From positions 1 to 43,304 of the forward strand of contig CANQFP010000005.1 in NCBI GenBank assembly GCA_947599965.1: DNA of 43,304 nt, written 5' to 3'. This DNA comes from an uncultured Atopobiaceae bacterium (lineage in GTDB: Bacteria; Actinomycetota; Coriobacteriia; Coriobacteriales; Atopobiaceae). Position numbers and translations under genes: made by a program. Below the pieces are notes generated by a model, which saw only the letters and a list, made by a program, of their open reading frames with translations, had not been told where the DNA came from and ran no database searches. Positions 1 to 9,306 of the stretch are shown piece after piece (positions within the stretch are counted from its first letter, which is position 1; every line of letters begins with the position of its first letter).

Positions 1-1439
1 ACTTGCGCGACCATCATCATGTTCGTGCTGGTCACGTAGTCGCCCGTGGACGGCGAGGTCTGCGGGTCACCCGCCGTGATGACGGCCATGTCGCCCGTCT
101 CGACGACACCGTTCTTCTTCGCGACGGCCAGGGCCTCGTAGATCGTCGCCGAGAGGGTGCCCTGGGTCGTCGACTTGAAGGCCTGCACGCCCCAGTAGAA
201 GGAGCACTTGCGGATCGTGATCTCGGAGGGCGAGAACGCGTAGACCGGCAGGTGCGGGCGGAAGTTCGAGATGAGGCGCGCCGTGCGGCCGGTGGCCGTG
301 GGCGTGAGGATGGAGCTCGCGCCGCAGCGCTCGGCCGTGGTCACGCAGGCGAAGCCGATGGCGCCGTTCACGTTGCGCACGCCGCCGCGGTCGAAGTAGT
401 GCTGGCGCTCCTCGAGGAAGTGCTCGGTCTCCTGGCAGATGGAGCGCATCATCTTCACGGACTCCACCGGGTACTTGCCGGCCGCCGTCTCGCCGGAGAG
501 CATCACGCAGTCCGTGCCGTCGAGGACGGCGTTGGCGACGTCGGTCACCTCGGCGCGGGTGGGGCGGGGGTTGCGGATCATGGAGTCGAGCATCTGCGTG
601 GCGGTGATGACGGGCTTGTAGCCCTCGTTGCACTTGCGGATGATCATCTTCTGGATGTGCGGCACCTTCTCGGGCGGGATCTCCACGCCGAGGTCGCCGC
701 GCGCCACCATGACGCCCGAGGAGACCTCGAGGATCTCGTCGAAGTTGGTGACGCCGAGGGCGCATTCGATCTTGGGATAGATGGAGATGCGCGGGCAGCC
801 GTTGGCGAGGCAGATCTCCTTGATCTCCTCCACGGCCCTCGCGTCGCGGACGAAGGAGGCGGCGATGGCATCCACGCCCATCTCGCATCCGAAGGCGATG
901 TCCTCCTTGTCCTGCTCGGTCACGGCGGGCAGTCCGACGTTCACGTTCGGCACGTTCACGCCCTTGCGCTCGCCGAGCATGCCGCCGTTTGTGACGACGC
1001 AGTAGATGTCGGGGCCGTCCACGTGGTCGACGGTGAGGCCGATGAGGCCGTCGTCGATGAGGATCACGTGGCCGCGATCCACCTCCTCCGGCAATCCGGC
1101 GTAGGAGATCGAGAAGCGATCGTGGTTGCCCACGACGTCGTCGGTGGTGATGACCACGTGGTCGCCGGTGGCGAAGGCCACGGGCTCGCCGTTCTCGAGG
1201 AGCCCGGTGCGGATCTCGGGACCCTTGGTGTCGAGCAGGATGGCCACGTGGGCGTCCAGCTCATCGGAGATGCGGCGCACCCGCTCGATGCCCGCCTTGT
1301 GGTAGGCGTGGGAGCCGTGGGAGAAGTTGAAGCGGGCGACGTTCATGCCCGCCTTCATGAGCTCGCGCAGGACGTCCTCGTCCTCGGTGGCGGGGCCCAT
1401 GGTGCAGACGATCTTGGTGCGCTTGGTGTCGAGAATCAT
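1..1439 (-). CDS. pyk: Pyruvate kinase, 3' end cut by window edge
   Basis: Converts phosphoenolpyruvate and ADP to pyruvate and ATP, the last step of glycolysis, in the cytosol. Reading leftward from the ATG at 1439, the protein begins MILDTKRTKIVCTMGPAT, the usual pyruvate kinase start, and contains NFSHG near residue 38. The metal/phosphate-site segment YPKIE is followed by the nucleotide-barrel motif MVARGDLGVEI and by ITATQMLDSM. The C-terminal regulatory domain is present. 479 codons are visible and the last residues (TNMMMVAQ) match the end of the family, so only a few residues are lost at the left edge. An AGGAGG ribosome site lies at 1452-1458. It is transcribed in the same direction as the D-lactate dehydrogenase gene just upstream of it, and the pair links pyruvate formation to its reduction. 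Confidence 0.97.
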   Translation of the reverse strand, partial: MILDTKRTKIVCTMGPATEDEDVLRELMKAGMNVARFNFSHGSHAYHKAGIERVRRISDELDAHVAILLDTKGPEIRTGLLENGEPVAFATGDHVVITTDDVVGNHDRFSISYAGLPEEVDRGHVILIDDGLIGLTVDHVDGPDIYCVVTNGGMLGERKGVNVPNVNVGLPAVTEQDKEDIAFGCEMGVDAIAASFVRDARAVEEIKEICLANGCPRISIYPKIECALGVTNFDEILEVSSGVMVARGDLGVEIPPEKVPHIQKMIIRKCNEGYKPVITATQMLDSMIRNPRPTRAEVTDVANAVLDGTDCVMLSGETAAGKYPVESVKMMRSICQETEHFLEERQHYFDRGGVRNVNGAIGFACVTTAERCGASSILTPTATGRTARLISNFRPHLPVYAFSPSEITIRKCSFYWGVQAFKSTTQGTLSATIYEALAVAKKNGVVETGDMAVITAGDPQTSPSTGDYVTSTNMMMVAQ

Positions 1440-1490
1440 GTGCGGTCGAAACCTCCTGCCGCTACCGGCATGGAACGGATGGAAGACGAG

Positions 1491-2483
1491 CTAGCAGACC
1501 ACGTTCGCCTTGGGGAGCTCGCCGCCCTCGGAGAAGGCTTGCGCGTTCGAGAGGGTGGTGTTGGCGATGGCGGCCAGCGCCTCCTTGGTGAAGAAGGCCT
1601 GGTGCGACGTGACGACGCAGTTGGGGAACGCGCAGAGCGTCGAGGTCACCGATTCCATGATCGCCGAGGAGCGGTTGCGGAAGACGTTGGCGCCCTCCTC
1701 CTCGTAGACGTCGATGCCGCAGGCGCCGATCTTCTGGCTGCGGATGCCGTCGATGAGGGCCTCGGTATCCACGAGGCCGCCGCGGGCGGTGTTCACGAAG
1801 ATGACGCCCTTCTTCATCTTCTCGATGGCCTTGGCATCGATCATGTGGTAGTTCGAATCGAAGAGCGGGCAGTGGAGCGAGATGAGGTCGGAGCGCTCGA
1901 GCAGCTCGTCGAGCTCGACGTAGGTGACGTAGTCCATGAGGTCGGGGTTCTGGTAGACGTCGTAGCCGAGGACCTCCATGCCGAAGCCCTTGACGATCTC
2001 GCACATGGCGGCGCCGATCTTTCCCGTGCCCACGATGCCGGCGGTCTTGCCGTGGAGCGTGTGGCCGAGGAGGCCGGAGAGCTCGAAGTCGTTCTCGCGG
2101 ACGCGGTTGAAGCCCTTGACGATGTGGCGGTCGGCGGCGAGCGCCAAGCCCATGGCGTGCTCGGCGATGGCCTCGGGGGAGTAGCCCGGCACGCGCATGA
2201 CGGTGATGCCGAGGTCCTTGGCCACGTTCACGTTCACCGCGTCGAAGCCGGCGCAGCGCATGAGCACGAGGTTGACGCCGAAGCCGGCGAGGATCTCGAG
2301 CGCGAAGGCGTTGATCTTGGAGTTCACGAAGCCGCAGACCGCGTCGTAGCCGTTGGCGAGGGTGGCGGTCATGGGGTTGATGTCGGCCTCGATGAAGTCG
2401 ATGGAGATGTCGGGGAAGTCCTTGAGCTGCTCCTCGAAGGAATCCTTGTCGTAATCGCGGGTGTCGTAGAACAGGATCTTCAT
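1491..2483 (-). CDS. ldhA: D-lactate dehydrogenase (2-hydroxyacid dehydrogenase family)
   Basis: Reduces pyruvate to D-lactate with NADH, regenerating NAD+ during fermentation. The 330-aa length is normal for the family. The Rossmann motif VGTGKIG is at about residues 151-157. The catalytic arginine is in NTARGG (R234), the glutamate in DVYEEE (261-263) and the histidine in TSHQAFF (H294). The stretch around NRSSAIMES resembles the LdhA branch more than formate or phosphoglycerate dehydrogenases. The ATG at 2483 is preceded by GAAGGAGAG. It lies upstream of pyruvate kinase on the same strand with a 51-nt gap, so co-transcription is plausible. Substrate preference is inferred from family resemblance. 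Confidence 0.93.
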   Translation of the reverse strand: MKILFYDTRDYDKDSFEEQLKDFPDISIDFIEADINPMTATLANGYDAVCGFVNSKINAFALEILAGFGVNLVLMRCAGFDAVNVNVAKDLGITVMRVPGYSPEAIAEHAMGLALAADRHIVKGFNRVRENDFELSGLLGHTLHGKTAGIVGTGKIGAAMCEIVKGFGMEVLGYDVYQNPDLMDYVTYVELDELLERSDLISLHCPLFDSNYHMIDAKAIEKMKKGVIFVNTARGGLVDTEALIDGIRSQKIGACGIDVYEEEGANVFRNRSSAIMESVTSTLCAFPNCVVTSHQAFFTKEALAAIANTTLSNAQAFSEGGELPKANVVC

Positions 2484-2689
2484 GGAATGCCTCTCCTTCG
2501 GAAGCCGTGCCTTCGCTGGTCTCGAACGCGTTCATTCTAGTTTCAAGGATCCGCCGCGCGTGCCAAACAATCGCTCAGGTCGTATCGTGTATCCGTGGAT
2601 GGGGAACGATCATCCGGATGGCCGGTTTCGCCGGCTCGTCTTGGTCGGTCGCGGGCCGTTTCGGCTCGGACAAGCGCATTGAGCGGAGG

Positions 2690-5389
2690 ATGGGCGTGAG
2701 AGAACACCTGCAGGAGAGGGACGAGGTCCTCGCGAGCTTGGGAAGCGACGCGCAAAACGGCCTCTCCGGAGCCGAAGCCGAGCGACGCCTCGCGAATTAC
2801 GGACCCAACAAGCTCGAGGAATCCGCGAAGGACCCCCTCTGGAAGCGCTTCTTGGCCCAGCTCGCCGACCCTATGATCATCCTGCTTCTCGTGGCCGCCG
2901 TGATCAGCGCCATCACGGGCGCGCTCCAGGGCGAGAACGACATCGCCGACGTCGTGATCATCCTCTTCGTCGTCGTGGTGAACGCCGTGCTCGGCGTCGT
3001 GCAGGAATCCAAGGCCGAGGAGGCGCTGAAGGCGCTCCAGGAGATGGCCGCGGCCACCTCCAAGGTCATCCGCGACGGGCGGCTCGTGGACCTCAAGAGC
3101 GAGGAGCTCGTGCCCGGCGACGTGGTGGTGCTCGAGGCCGGCGACGCCGTGCCCGCGGACGCCCGCATCATCGAGTGCGCCTCGATGAAGGTCGAGGAAT
3201 CCGCCCTCACGGGCGAGAGCGTGCCGGTTGACAAGACCGTGGAGGCGCTCAGCGTGCCCGACGGCGCCGACGACGTGCCGCTCGGCGATCGCACCGACAT
3301 GGTCTACATGGGCTCCACCGTGGTCTACGGGCGCGGTCGCGCCGTGATCACGGGCACCGGCATGGCCACCGAGATGGGCAAGATCGCCGAATCCATCTCC
3401 GAGGCCGAGGACGAGCGCACGCCGCTCCAGCTCCGCCTCGCCGAGCTCTCCCGCATCCTCACCATCGGCGTCATCGTCATCTGCCTCGTGATCTTCGGCG
3501 TCGGCTTCATCCGCCACGGCTCCGAGTTCCTCGCCGATCCAAACCTCATCCTCGACACCTTCATGGTGGCCGTCTCGCTCGCCGTCGCGGCCATCCCCGA
3601 GGGCCTCGTGGCCGTGGTCACGATCGTGCTCTCCATCGGCGTGACGAAGATGAGCCATCAGGCGGCCATCGTGCGCAAGCTCACGGCCGTGGAGACGCTC
3701 GGCTGCACGCAGGTCATCTGCTCCGACAAGACCGGCACCCTCACCCAGAACCGCATGACCGTCGTGCGCCACGCCACCGAGAGCCTCCGCGACCTCGTCT
3801 GCGCGATGGCGCTCGCCTCCGACGCCACCTGGGATGCCGTGGAGAACACGGCGAAGGGCGAGCCCACCGAGGCGGCCCTCGTGGCCGACGCCGCCAAGGA
3901 GGGCGAGTTCAAGACCGATCTCGAATACAACTTCCCGCGCGTGGGCGAGGCGCCCTTCGATTCGGGCCGCAAGATGATGAGCGTCATCGTGGAGACCCCG
4001 CACGGCTCCTTCGTGCAATACACGAAGGGCGCGCCCGACGAGGTGCTGAAGCGCTGCACCACCGTGCTCGAAGACGACGGCGTGAAGCCGCTCACGGACG
4101 AGATCCGCGCGAGGATCCTCGAGGAGAACAAGGGCATGGCCGACGAGGCGCTCCGCGTGCTCGCCGCCGCCAAGCGCGATTGGAACGAGCGCCCGAGCTC
4201 CGAGGAGGCCTCCTACCTCGAGCAGGACCTCACCTTCATCGGTCTCTCGGGCATGATCGACCCGGTGCGCCCCGAGGTGGGGCCCGCCGTGGCCGAGGCC
4301 CACGGCGCCGGCATCCGCCCCGTGATGATCACGGGCGACCACATCGACACCGCCGTGGCCATCGCCAAGCAACTCGACATCATCGAGGACCGCTCGCAGG
4401 CGCTCACGGGCGCCGAGCTCGACCACATCTCCGAGGAGGAGCTCGACGCCACCATCGATCGCTACGGCGTCTACGCGCGCGTGCAGCCCGAGCACAAGGT
4501 GCGCATCGTCGAGGCGTGGAAGGCGCGCGGCAACGTCGTGGCCATGACCGGCGACGGCGTGAACGACGCGCCCTCCATCAAGCGCGCCGACATCGGCATC
4601 GGCATGGGCATCACCGGCACCGACGTGACCAAGAACGTGGCCGACATGGTGCTCGCCGACGACAACTTCGCCACGATCGTGAGCGCCGTGGAGGAGGGCC
4701 GGCGGATCTACGACAACATCCGCAAGGCCATCCAGTTCCTGCTCTCCTCGAACATCGCCGAGGTCATCGCCGTCTTCGTGGCCACGATGATCGGCTTCAC
4801 GATCCTGGAGCCGGTGCACCTGCTCTGGATCAACCTCATCACCGACTGCTTCCCGGCGCTCGCCCTCGGCATGGAGCACGCGGAGCCCAACATCATGCAG
4901 CGCAAGCCCCGGAGCGCCACCGACGGCATCTTCGCGGGCGGCATGGGCTTCGACGTCTGCTTCCAGGGCGTGATCATCGCCTTCTTCACGCTGCTCAGCT
5001 ACTTCATCGGCGAGTACTTCCAGACGGGCTCCTTCTCCATCGCGAGCGCCGTGACCTCGTCGGTCCACGGCAACGAGGGCGTGACGATGGCCTTCCTCAC
5101 GCTCTCGATGGTGGAAATGTTCCACTCGTTCAACATGCGCTCGAGGCGCCAATCCATCTTCCGCCTCGGCTCGCACAACTGGTGGCTCTGGGGCTCCTTC
5201 GCACTTTCGCTCGTGCTCACGACCATCGTGGTCGAGGTGCCGTTCCTCGTGGAGATCTTCGACTTCACCGAGCTCCCGCCCCACGCCTACTTCATCGCCA
5301 TGGGGCTCGCGTTCCTGATCATCCCGATCATGGAGATCTATAAGGCCTTCTGGCGCGCCCACGATAGGCACGCCGGCGTCGAGGCCTAG
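2690..5389 (+). CDS. Ca2+-type P-type ATPase (SERCA/PMCA-like cation pump)
   Basis: ATP-driven cation export through the cytoplasmic membrane. From the ATG at 2690 the protein is 899 aa with the full P2-type layout: an N-terminal cation-ATPase domain, the actuator TGES at about residue 174, M4 with PEGL (E304, matching the Ca2+-binding glutamate of SERCA), the phosphorylated aspartate in SDKTGTLTQN (D346), the hinge TGDGVNDAP near 620, and a C-terminal group of membrane helices including NLITDCFPALALG. The open frame extends upstream to 2507, but those residues do not look like the family. The ATG at 2690 follows GCGGAGG very closely, and a GTG six bases later (2696) is an equally good start. 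Divergent from D-lactate dehydrogenase. Ca2+ specificity is by family only. Confidence 0.94.
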   Translation: MGVREHLQERDEVLASLGSDAQNGLSGAEAERRLANYGPNKLEESAKDPLWKRFLAQLADPMIILLLVAAVISAITGALQGENDIADVVIILFVVVVNAVLGVVQESKAEEALKALQEMAAATSKVIRDGRLVDLKSEELVPGDVVVLEAGDAVPADARIIECASMKVEESALTGESVPVDKTVEALSVPDGADDVPLGDRTDMVYMGSTVVYGRGRAVITGTGMATEMGKIAESISEAEDERTPLQLRLAELSRILTIGVIVICLVIFGVGFIRHGSEFLADPNLILDTFMVAVSLAVAAIPEGLVAVVTIVLSIGVTKMSHQAAIVRKLTAVETLGCTQVICSDKTGTLTQNRMTVVRHATESLRDLVCAMALASDATWDAVENTAKGEPTEAALVADAAKEGEFKTDLEYNFPRVGEAPFDSGRKMMSVIVETPHGSFVQYTKGAPDEVLKRCTTVLEDDGVKPLTDEIRARILEENKGMADEALRVLAAAKRDWNERPSSEEASYLEQDLTFIGLSGMIDPVRPEVGPAVAEAHGAGIRPVMITGDHIDTAVAIAKQLDIIEDRSQALTGAELDHISEEELDATIDRYGVYARVQPEHKVRIVEAWKARGNVVAMTGDGVNDAPSIKRADIGIGMGITGTDVTKNVADMVLADDNFATIVSAVEEGRRIYDNIRKAIQFLLSSNIAEVIAVFVATMIGFTILEPVHLLWINLITDCFPALALGMEHAEPNIMQRKPRSATDGIFAGGMGFDVCFQGVIIAFFTLLSYFIGEYFQTGSFSIASAVTSSVHGNEGVTMAFLTLSMVEMFHSFNMRSRRQSIFRLGSHNWWLWGSFALSLVLTTIVVEVPFLVEIFDFTELPPHAYFIAMGLAFLIIPIMEIYKAFWRAHDRHAGVEA

Positions 5390-5401
5390 CCGGCGACGCG
5401 C

Positions 5402-6634
5402 GTGGCGAAGCGCAACGCGGGAAGGACGAAGGTCCGCACCTCCTCGCTCGCGCGCGGCTCTCGCGCGCGGCGGGGCGAGGGCGCAGACGGCGTCCGCGAG
5501 GCGCGCGGGCTGCCGGCCCTGGAGAGCCTCGCCCACGTGCCGGCCTTCGGAGATTGCACGCCCACGGAGGCCCAGCGCACGGCGTTCGCCGCGTTCACGG
5601 CGGCCTGCGGGCAAGACCCGGAGCTCGAGCTCGGCTTCGTCTGCCGGCTCGATCGCAACTTCCCCGCCGTGCGCACCGAGCGCGCCCTCGAGCGCGCCGA
5701 GCACGCCGAGCGGATCTTCAAGGGCGATCTCGAGCGTCCGGCGGTGGGGGATTGGGTGGTGCTTCGGCGCCCCGCGGTCCACGACGTGGCCCTCATCGAG
5801 CAGGTGCTGCCGCGAAAGCAGGCCCTCACGCGCTGGCGGGGTAGCCGCCGGGGCGAGTTCCAGGTGCTCGCCGCCAACGTGGACGAGGTGCTCGTGACCC
5901 AGCCGGTGGGAGGGCGCGGGCTCTCGCTCGACCGCATCGCCCGTTCCGCCGTGGTCGCGTCGGATAGCGGAGCTGCGGTGAGCGTGCTTCTCACCAAAGC
6001 CGATCGCACGCTCTCCGCGGCCGAGCTCGCCCGCGATGTGGCGAGCGTGAGGGCGCTTCTGGGCGAGGATGCGCGGGTGTGCGTCCTCGCCTCGCTGGAT
6101 GGCGCCACGGCCGAGGAGGCCGACCTCGCGTCGCTCGAGGAGGCGACGCTCGAGGCGGGCGGGACCTTCGGCTTGGATGCCGTGCGCGAGGTGGTGGCGC
6201 CGGGGGTCGTGGGGCTCGTCCTCGGTGAATCCGGCGCCGGCAAGTCCACGCTCCTGAACGCGCTTCTCGGCGAGAGCGTGCTCGACACGACGGCGGTGCG
6301 CGCGGCCGATGACGCGGGACGCCACACGACGGTGGCGCGTCGCATGGTGAAGATCCCGGGCGCGGGCGTCATCATCGACTGCCCCGGGCTGAGGAGCCTT
6401 CCCCTCGTGGGCCATGGGCAGGGCCTGCAGGAGGTCTTCGGCGAGGTCGCCGAGCTCGCCGGGGAGTGCCGCTTCCGCGATTGCACGCACACCGGCGAGC
6501 CGGGTTGCCGCATCGCCGAGGCGCTTTCCGCGGGCGAGCTTTCCGACGTGCGCACTCGGGCCTACCTCGAGCTCGCCGGGGAGATGCGCCGCCACGCCGG
6601 GAGCCTCGATCCCGATGTGACCCTCGCGCCCTAG
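5402..6634 (+). CDS. rsgA: Ribosome small-subunit-dependent GTPase RsgA
   Basis: Late-stage 30S ribosome assembly GTPase. The G motifs occur in the circularly permuted order diagnostic of the family: TKAD (G4, about residue 198), then GESGAGKST (G1, about 275), then DCPGLRS (G3). A C-terminal zinc-binding region follows, with CRFRDC, HTGEPGC and cysteines from about residue 356. The N-terminal part fits the OB-fold domain, preceded by a basic tail of about 35 residues rich in Arg and Ala. The start is GTG, 12 nt after the ATPase stop, so the two may be co-transcribed. The 410-aa length is slightly longer than typical because of the basic tail. Confidence 0.95.
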   Translation: MAKRNAGRTKVRTSSLARGSRARRGEGADGVREARGLPALESLAHVPAFGDCTPTEAQRTAFAAFTAACGQDPELELGFVCRLDRNFPAVRTERALERAEHAERIFKGDLERPAVGDWVVLRRPAVHDVALIEQVLPRKQALTRWRGSRRGEFQVLAANVDEVLVTQPVGGRGLSLDRIARSAVVASDSGAAVSVLLTKADRTLSAAELARDVASVRALLGEDARVCVLASLDGATAEEADLASLEEATLEAGGTFGLDAVREVVAPGVVGLVLGESGAGKSTLLNALLGESVLDTTAVRAADDAGRHTTVARRMVKIPGAGVIIDCPGLRSLPLVGHGQGLQEVFGEVAELAGECRFRDCTHTGEPGCRIAEALSAGELSDVRTRAYLELAGEMRRHAGSLDPDVTLAP

Positions 6635-6666
6635 GGCGCCTCGGCGCCTCGGCGCTTCGGCGCGCA
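6635..6666. repeat. Four tandem 8-bp units after rsgA
   Basis: Immediately after the rsgA stop, GGCGCCTC occurs twice, then GGCGCTTC, then GGCGCGCA. The units are self-complementary at GGCGCC and could fold. A T5 run follows at 6680-6684, so part of this may act as a weak terminator. The rest of 6667-6904 holds no gene I can support and presumably carries the pilus operon promoter. Confidence 0.6.
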
Positions 6667-6706
6667 GGTGCGATCCCCCTTTTTCGGCTGATTGCGGAGG
6701 GCGTGT

Positions 6707-6726
6707 GGAGGCGGGGCTTCGCCTCC
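6707..6726. other. Hairpin upstream of the pilus operon
   Basis: GGAGGCG at 6707-6713 pairs perfectly with CGCCTCC at 6720-6726 across a six-base loop. It lies about 180 bp before cpaB and is followed by a T-poor stretch, so it is not a clear terminator. It could be a leader element or chance in GC-rich DNA. Confidence 0.35.
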
Positions 6727-6904
6727 TCGGTTTCTCCACGGGATTCTCGAACCCCCGATAGAGCCTCTGAGCTCGCAGAATCACTCGTTTGTTGGAGTTT
6801 GGTCGGCCCCCGGTCGGCTCGACGAGACGGTTTTCGGGCGAATGGCGCCGAGGGGTGCGCCGAGGGCTCCCAGACTGGCCGTGCGGCTCGTCAGAGGGAG
6901 CTCG

Positions 6905-7690
6905 ATGTCCAAACGCTTTCGCCTCATACTCTCCGCGTCCTTCGCGGTCCTCGCGCTTCTCGCCTGCTTCGCCTACGGCGAATCGGTGCGCGCGGAGGCC
7001 AAGATCGATCGCGCCGAGGCCCTTGAGCGCTACGGCGGTGAGCTCGCCTCCATCGTCGTGGCCGCGCGCGATCTCGAGCCGGGCGAGAAGGTCGATTCCC
7101 TCACCTGCGAGGAGCGGGAGTGGGTGGCCGAGCTCGTGCCCGAGGGCGCGCTCACCTCGCTCGATGATTCCCTCGGCCTCACCCTCACCTCGCCCGTGAG
7201 CGCGGGCACGCCCCTCACCGAGACGGCGCTTCGAGAGGACAGCGCCCGGCTCGCCATCCCCGAGGGGACGCTCGCCATGGCCGTGGCCCTCGGCGACAAG
7301 ATCGGCGTACGCGACGAGGTTCCGCTCGGAACGACGCTCGTGGGCTATCGCGTCGTGGACGGCGAAACCCGCTGCATCTCCACGCACCTCACGGTTATCG
7401 GCATCGACGACGAGGGCGCCGGCAGCGCGTCCTCCATCACCGTGGCCGTGCCCCTCGAGGACGTCTCCGCCTTCATCGCGGCGGCCGGCGACGGCAGTCT
7501 CCGCCTCGGCCAGCCTGCAGACGGCCTCTACGCGCAAGGTTCGGATGGGCAGGAGGAGGCGTCGAGCTCGGAGGGCGAGACCAGCCCCACGGCGCCCGTC
7601 GACGTCGAACCGGTGGAAGGGGAGCTCCCGCCCGCAGACGAGGGCATCCTCACCGAACCCATTCCCTCCACTCCCGAGGAGCAACTATGA
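6905..7690 (+). CDS. cpaB: Flp pilus assembly protein CpaB-like (SAF domain)
   Basis: First gene of the Tad operon. From the ATG at 6905 (preceded by AGAGGGAG) the protein is 261 aa. A short basic N-terminus (MSKRFR) leads to one membrane segment, then a SAF-like domain with VVAARDLEPGEKV at about residues 53-65 and AGTPLTETALRED near 98-110, the usual CpaB signature. An acidic, Pro/Ser-rich tail ends the protein. In diderms CpaB supports the secretin; no secretin gene is present here, so it probably acts at the cell-wall face of the membrane. Its stop overlaps the start of the next gene as ATGA. Confidence 0.85.
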   Translation: MSKRFRLILSASFAVLALLACFAYGESVRAEAKIDRAEALERYGGELASIVVAARDLEPGEKVDSLTCEEREWVAELVPEGALTSLDDSLGLTLTSPVSAGTPLTETALREDSARLAIPEGTLAMAVALGDKIGVRDEVPLGTTLVGYRVVDGETRCISTHLTVIGIDDEGAGSASSITVAVPLEDVSAFIAAAGDGSLRLGQPADGLYAQGSDGQEEASSSEGETSPTAPVDVEPVEGELPPADEGILTEPIPSTPEEQL

Positions 7691-9306
7691 ATCCGGCTCG
7701 AGACAACCGTTCCCCCATCGCGCTTCTCGCCGATCCCGGCGATGCGTGGGCCGAGGAGCTGTGCAGGGTGCGCACCGTGGCCGTCGACGCCTATGACGAC
7801 GCCTGGCAGCTCCGCTCAGCGCTCCTCGAGGCGCCTGCGGGAATCTGGCGCGCCGTCATCGGGGGTTCGGGAACGCTCGAGGCCGTGAACGTGGCGGCCG
7901 CCGTCGCACGAGACGGGCACGCGCGAAGCGTCACCCTCGTGGCCGAGCACCCCTCCGGCTCGCTTCGCTCTCGAGCGGCGCTGGCCTCCATCGCCCAGGT
8001 GGTGGAACCCGAGGACCTCCCGGCCGCGCTCGGCCTCGATCGGCAGGCGACGGACATTGGCGCATCATCCGCTTCCCCATCCGATGCGCCCGAACGACCG
8101 AGCGGGCGGCTTCGGCTGGTGGAGGGCGGCAGGGAAGGCGACGGGAGGGTGCGAGGCGCGAACGAGGGAGCTCGAAGGTCGATGCCCGAGCTCCCGAGCA
8201 TCGAGGATGACGGGCTTCCCTGGGAGGCGGATCTCGACGAGCCCGATCCCGCGGACGCTCCGAAGCGGGAGTCGATGCGTCTTCCGCACGTTGCGCTCGC
8301 CGAGGGGGAATCTTCCGCTTTGGCCGGGGAGGAGCGCGGGCGGCTTCGCCACAAGCCCTTTCCGGGTCGTCTCCACGCCGCGCGCGAGCCTCTCCACGCC
8401 GCGCCGACGGACACGATGAACCTGCCCGCCTTCGGCGACGGCGAGCCGGGAGGCGCCCTCGCGTTCCATGAGGGCAGCGGATCCTCGGCTCCGCGCCTCG
8501 TCCTCGTGAGCGGGAGGGGAGGGGTCGGCAAGAGCGCCATCGCCGCCCTCATGGCCGCCACCGCGGCTTCCTGGGGCATGGAGGTGGCCCTCCTCGATCT
8601 CGACCTCGCTTTCGGCAACCTCTTCGGCTACTTCGGCCTCGACGGTCCGGCCGATCTCACGCCCGTGGCATCCGCGGGCATCGCGGAGGAGCTCTCCCAC
8701 TGCGGGCGGGGCGTCGCCGAGCGGCTGACCCTCTTCGGACCCTGCGAGAAGCCGGAATTCTCAGACACGGTGGCCCCGCTCACCTCCGAGATCCTCGCCG
8801 AGCTCTCCCGAACCCACAACCTCGTGGTGGTGGATGGGGGCACGTCCTGGGGAGACGCCGTGGCTCAGGCCGTGCAGGGCGCCGACCGGCTTCTCGTCTG
8901 CTCGGATGAGCGGGCGGGCGCCATCGGCACGCTCTCCCGCGTCGCGCTCCTCGCGGTGCGGCTCGGCGTGGCGCGCACGCGCATCTGCCGCCTGCTCAAC
9001 CGCTGCGACCCGCGACATCGCGACGAGGGCTTCATCTCCCGCGCCGACGCCGGCTTCGAGACGGCGCGTCCGCTCTCCATCTACGAGGGCGGCATCGAGG
9101 TGCCCGAGCTCATGAGCGCGGGGCACGCGCCGGAGCTCGTGGATCTCCCCAATCCCTTCTCCGAGAGCGTAGCGCGCCACCTCGCGCAGATCCTCGCGGA
9201 GCTCGGGGTCCTGCCCGAGGACGAACGAGCCCGCAAGGCGGCCGGTGAGAGGGGCCACGCGAAGCGCTCCGAGGCCTTCCCGTTCTTCAAGGCGCTCGCC
9301 TCATGA
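7687..9306 (+). CDS. cpaE: CpaE-like MinD/ParA-family ATPase of the Tad system
   Basis: 539 aa. A poorly conserved N-terminal domain (about 1-130, receiver-like position but no clear phosphorylation site) is followed by a low-complexity charged linker, then a deviant Walker A GRGGVGKS at about 276-283 and the MinD-like segment LLDLDLAFGNLFGYFGL. The family localises or organises pilus assembly at the membrane. It overlaps cpaB and cpaF by 4 bp each (ATGA), implying translational coupling. Confidence 0.88.
   Translation: MNPARDNRSPIALLADPGDAWAEELCRVRTVAVDAYDDAWQLRSALLEAPAGIWRAVIGGSGTLEAVNVAAAVARDGHARSVTLVAEHPSGSLRSRAALASIAQVVEPEDLPAALGLDRQATDIGASSASPSDAPERPSGRLRLVEGGREGDGRVRGANEGARRSMPELPSIEDDGLPWEADLDEPDPADAPKRESMRLPHVALAEGESSALAGEERGRLRHKPFPGRLHAAREPLHAAPTDTMNLPAFGDGEPGGALAFHEGSGSSAPRLVLVSGRGGVGKSAIAALMAATAASWGMEVALLDLDLAFGNLFGYFGLDGPADLTPVASAGIAEELSHCGRGVAERLTLFGPCEKPEFSDTVAPLTSEILAELSRTHNLVVVDGGTSWGDAVAQAVQGADRLLVCSDERAGAIGTLSRVALLAVRLGVARTRICRLLNRCDPRHRDEGFISRADAGFETARPLSIYEGGIEVPELMSAGHAPELVDLPNPFSESVARHLAQILAELGVLPEDERARKAAGERGHAKRSEAFPFFKALAS

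Noticed and set aside
3-2540. An 845-codon open frame on the plus strand across pyruvate kinase and D-lactate dehydrogenase
   Set aside because: It is antisense to two genes with clear active sites and is made of repeated His/Gly/Asp/Val and Arg runs, the usual GC-rich shadow.
2543-7684. A 1,713-codon minus-strand frame across the ATPase, rsgA and cpaB
   Set aside because: Antisense to three well-supported genes; Arg/His/Gly-rich with no domain. Long antisense frames are expected at this base composition.
7687-8080. Receiver domain in the N-terminus of the CpaE-like protein
   Set aside because: Position fits, but I cannot find the acidic pocket, phospho-Asp or conserved Lys, so no phosphorylation is claimed.
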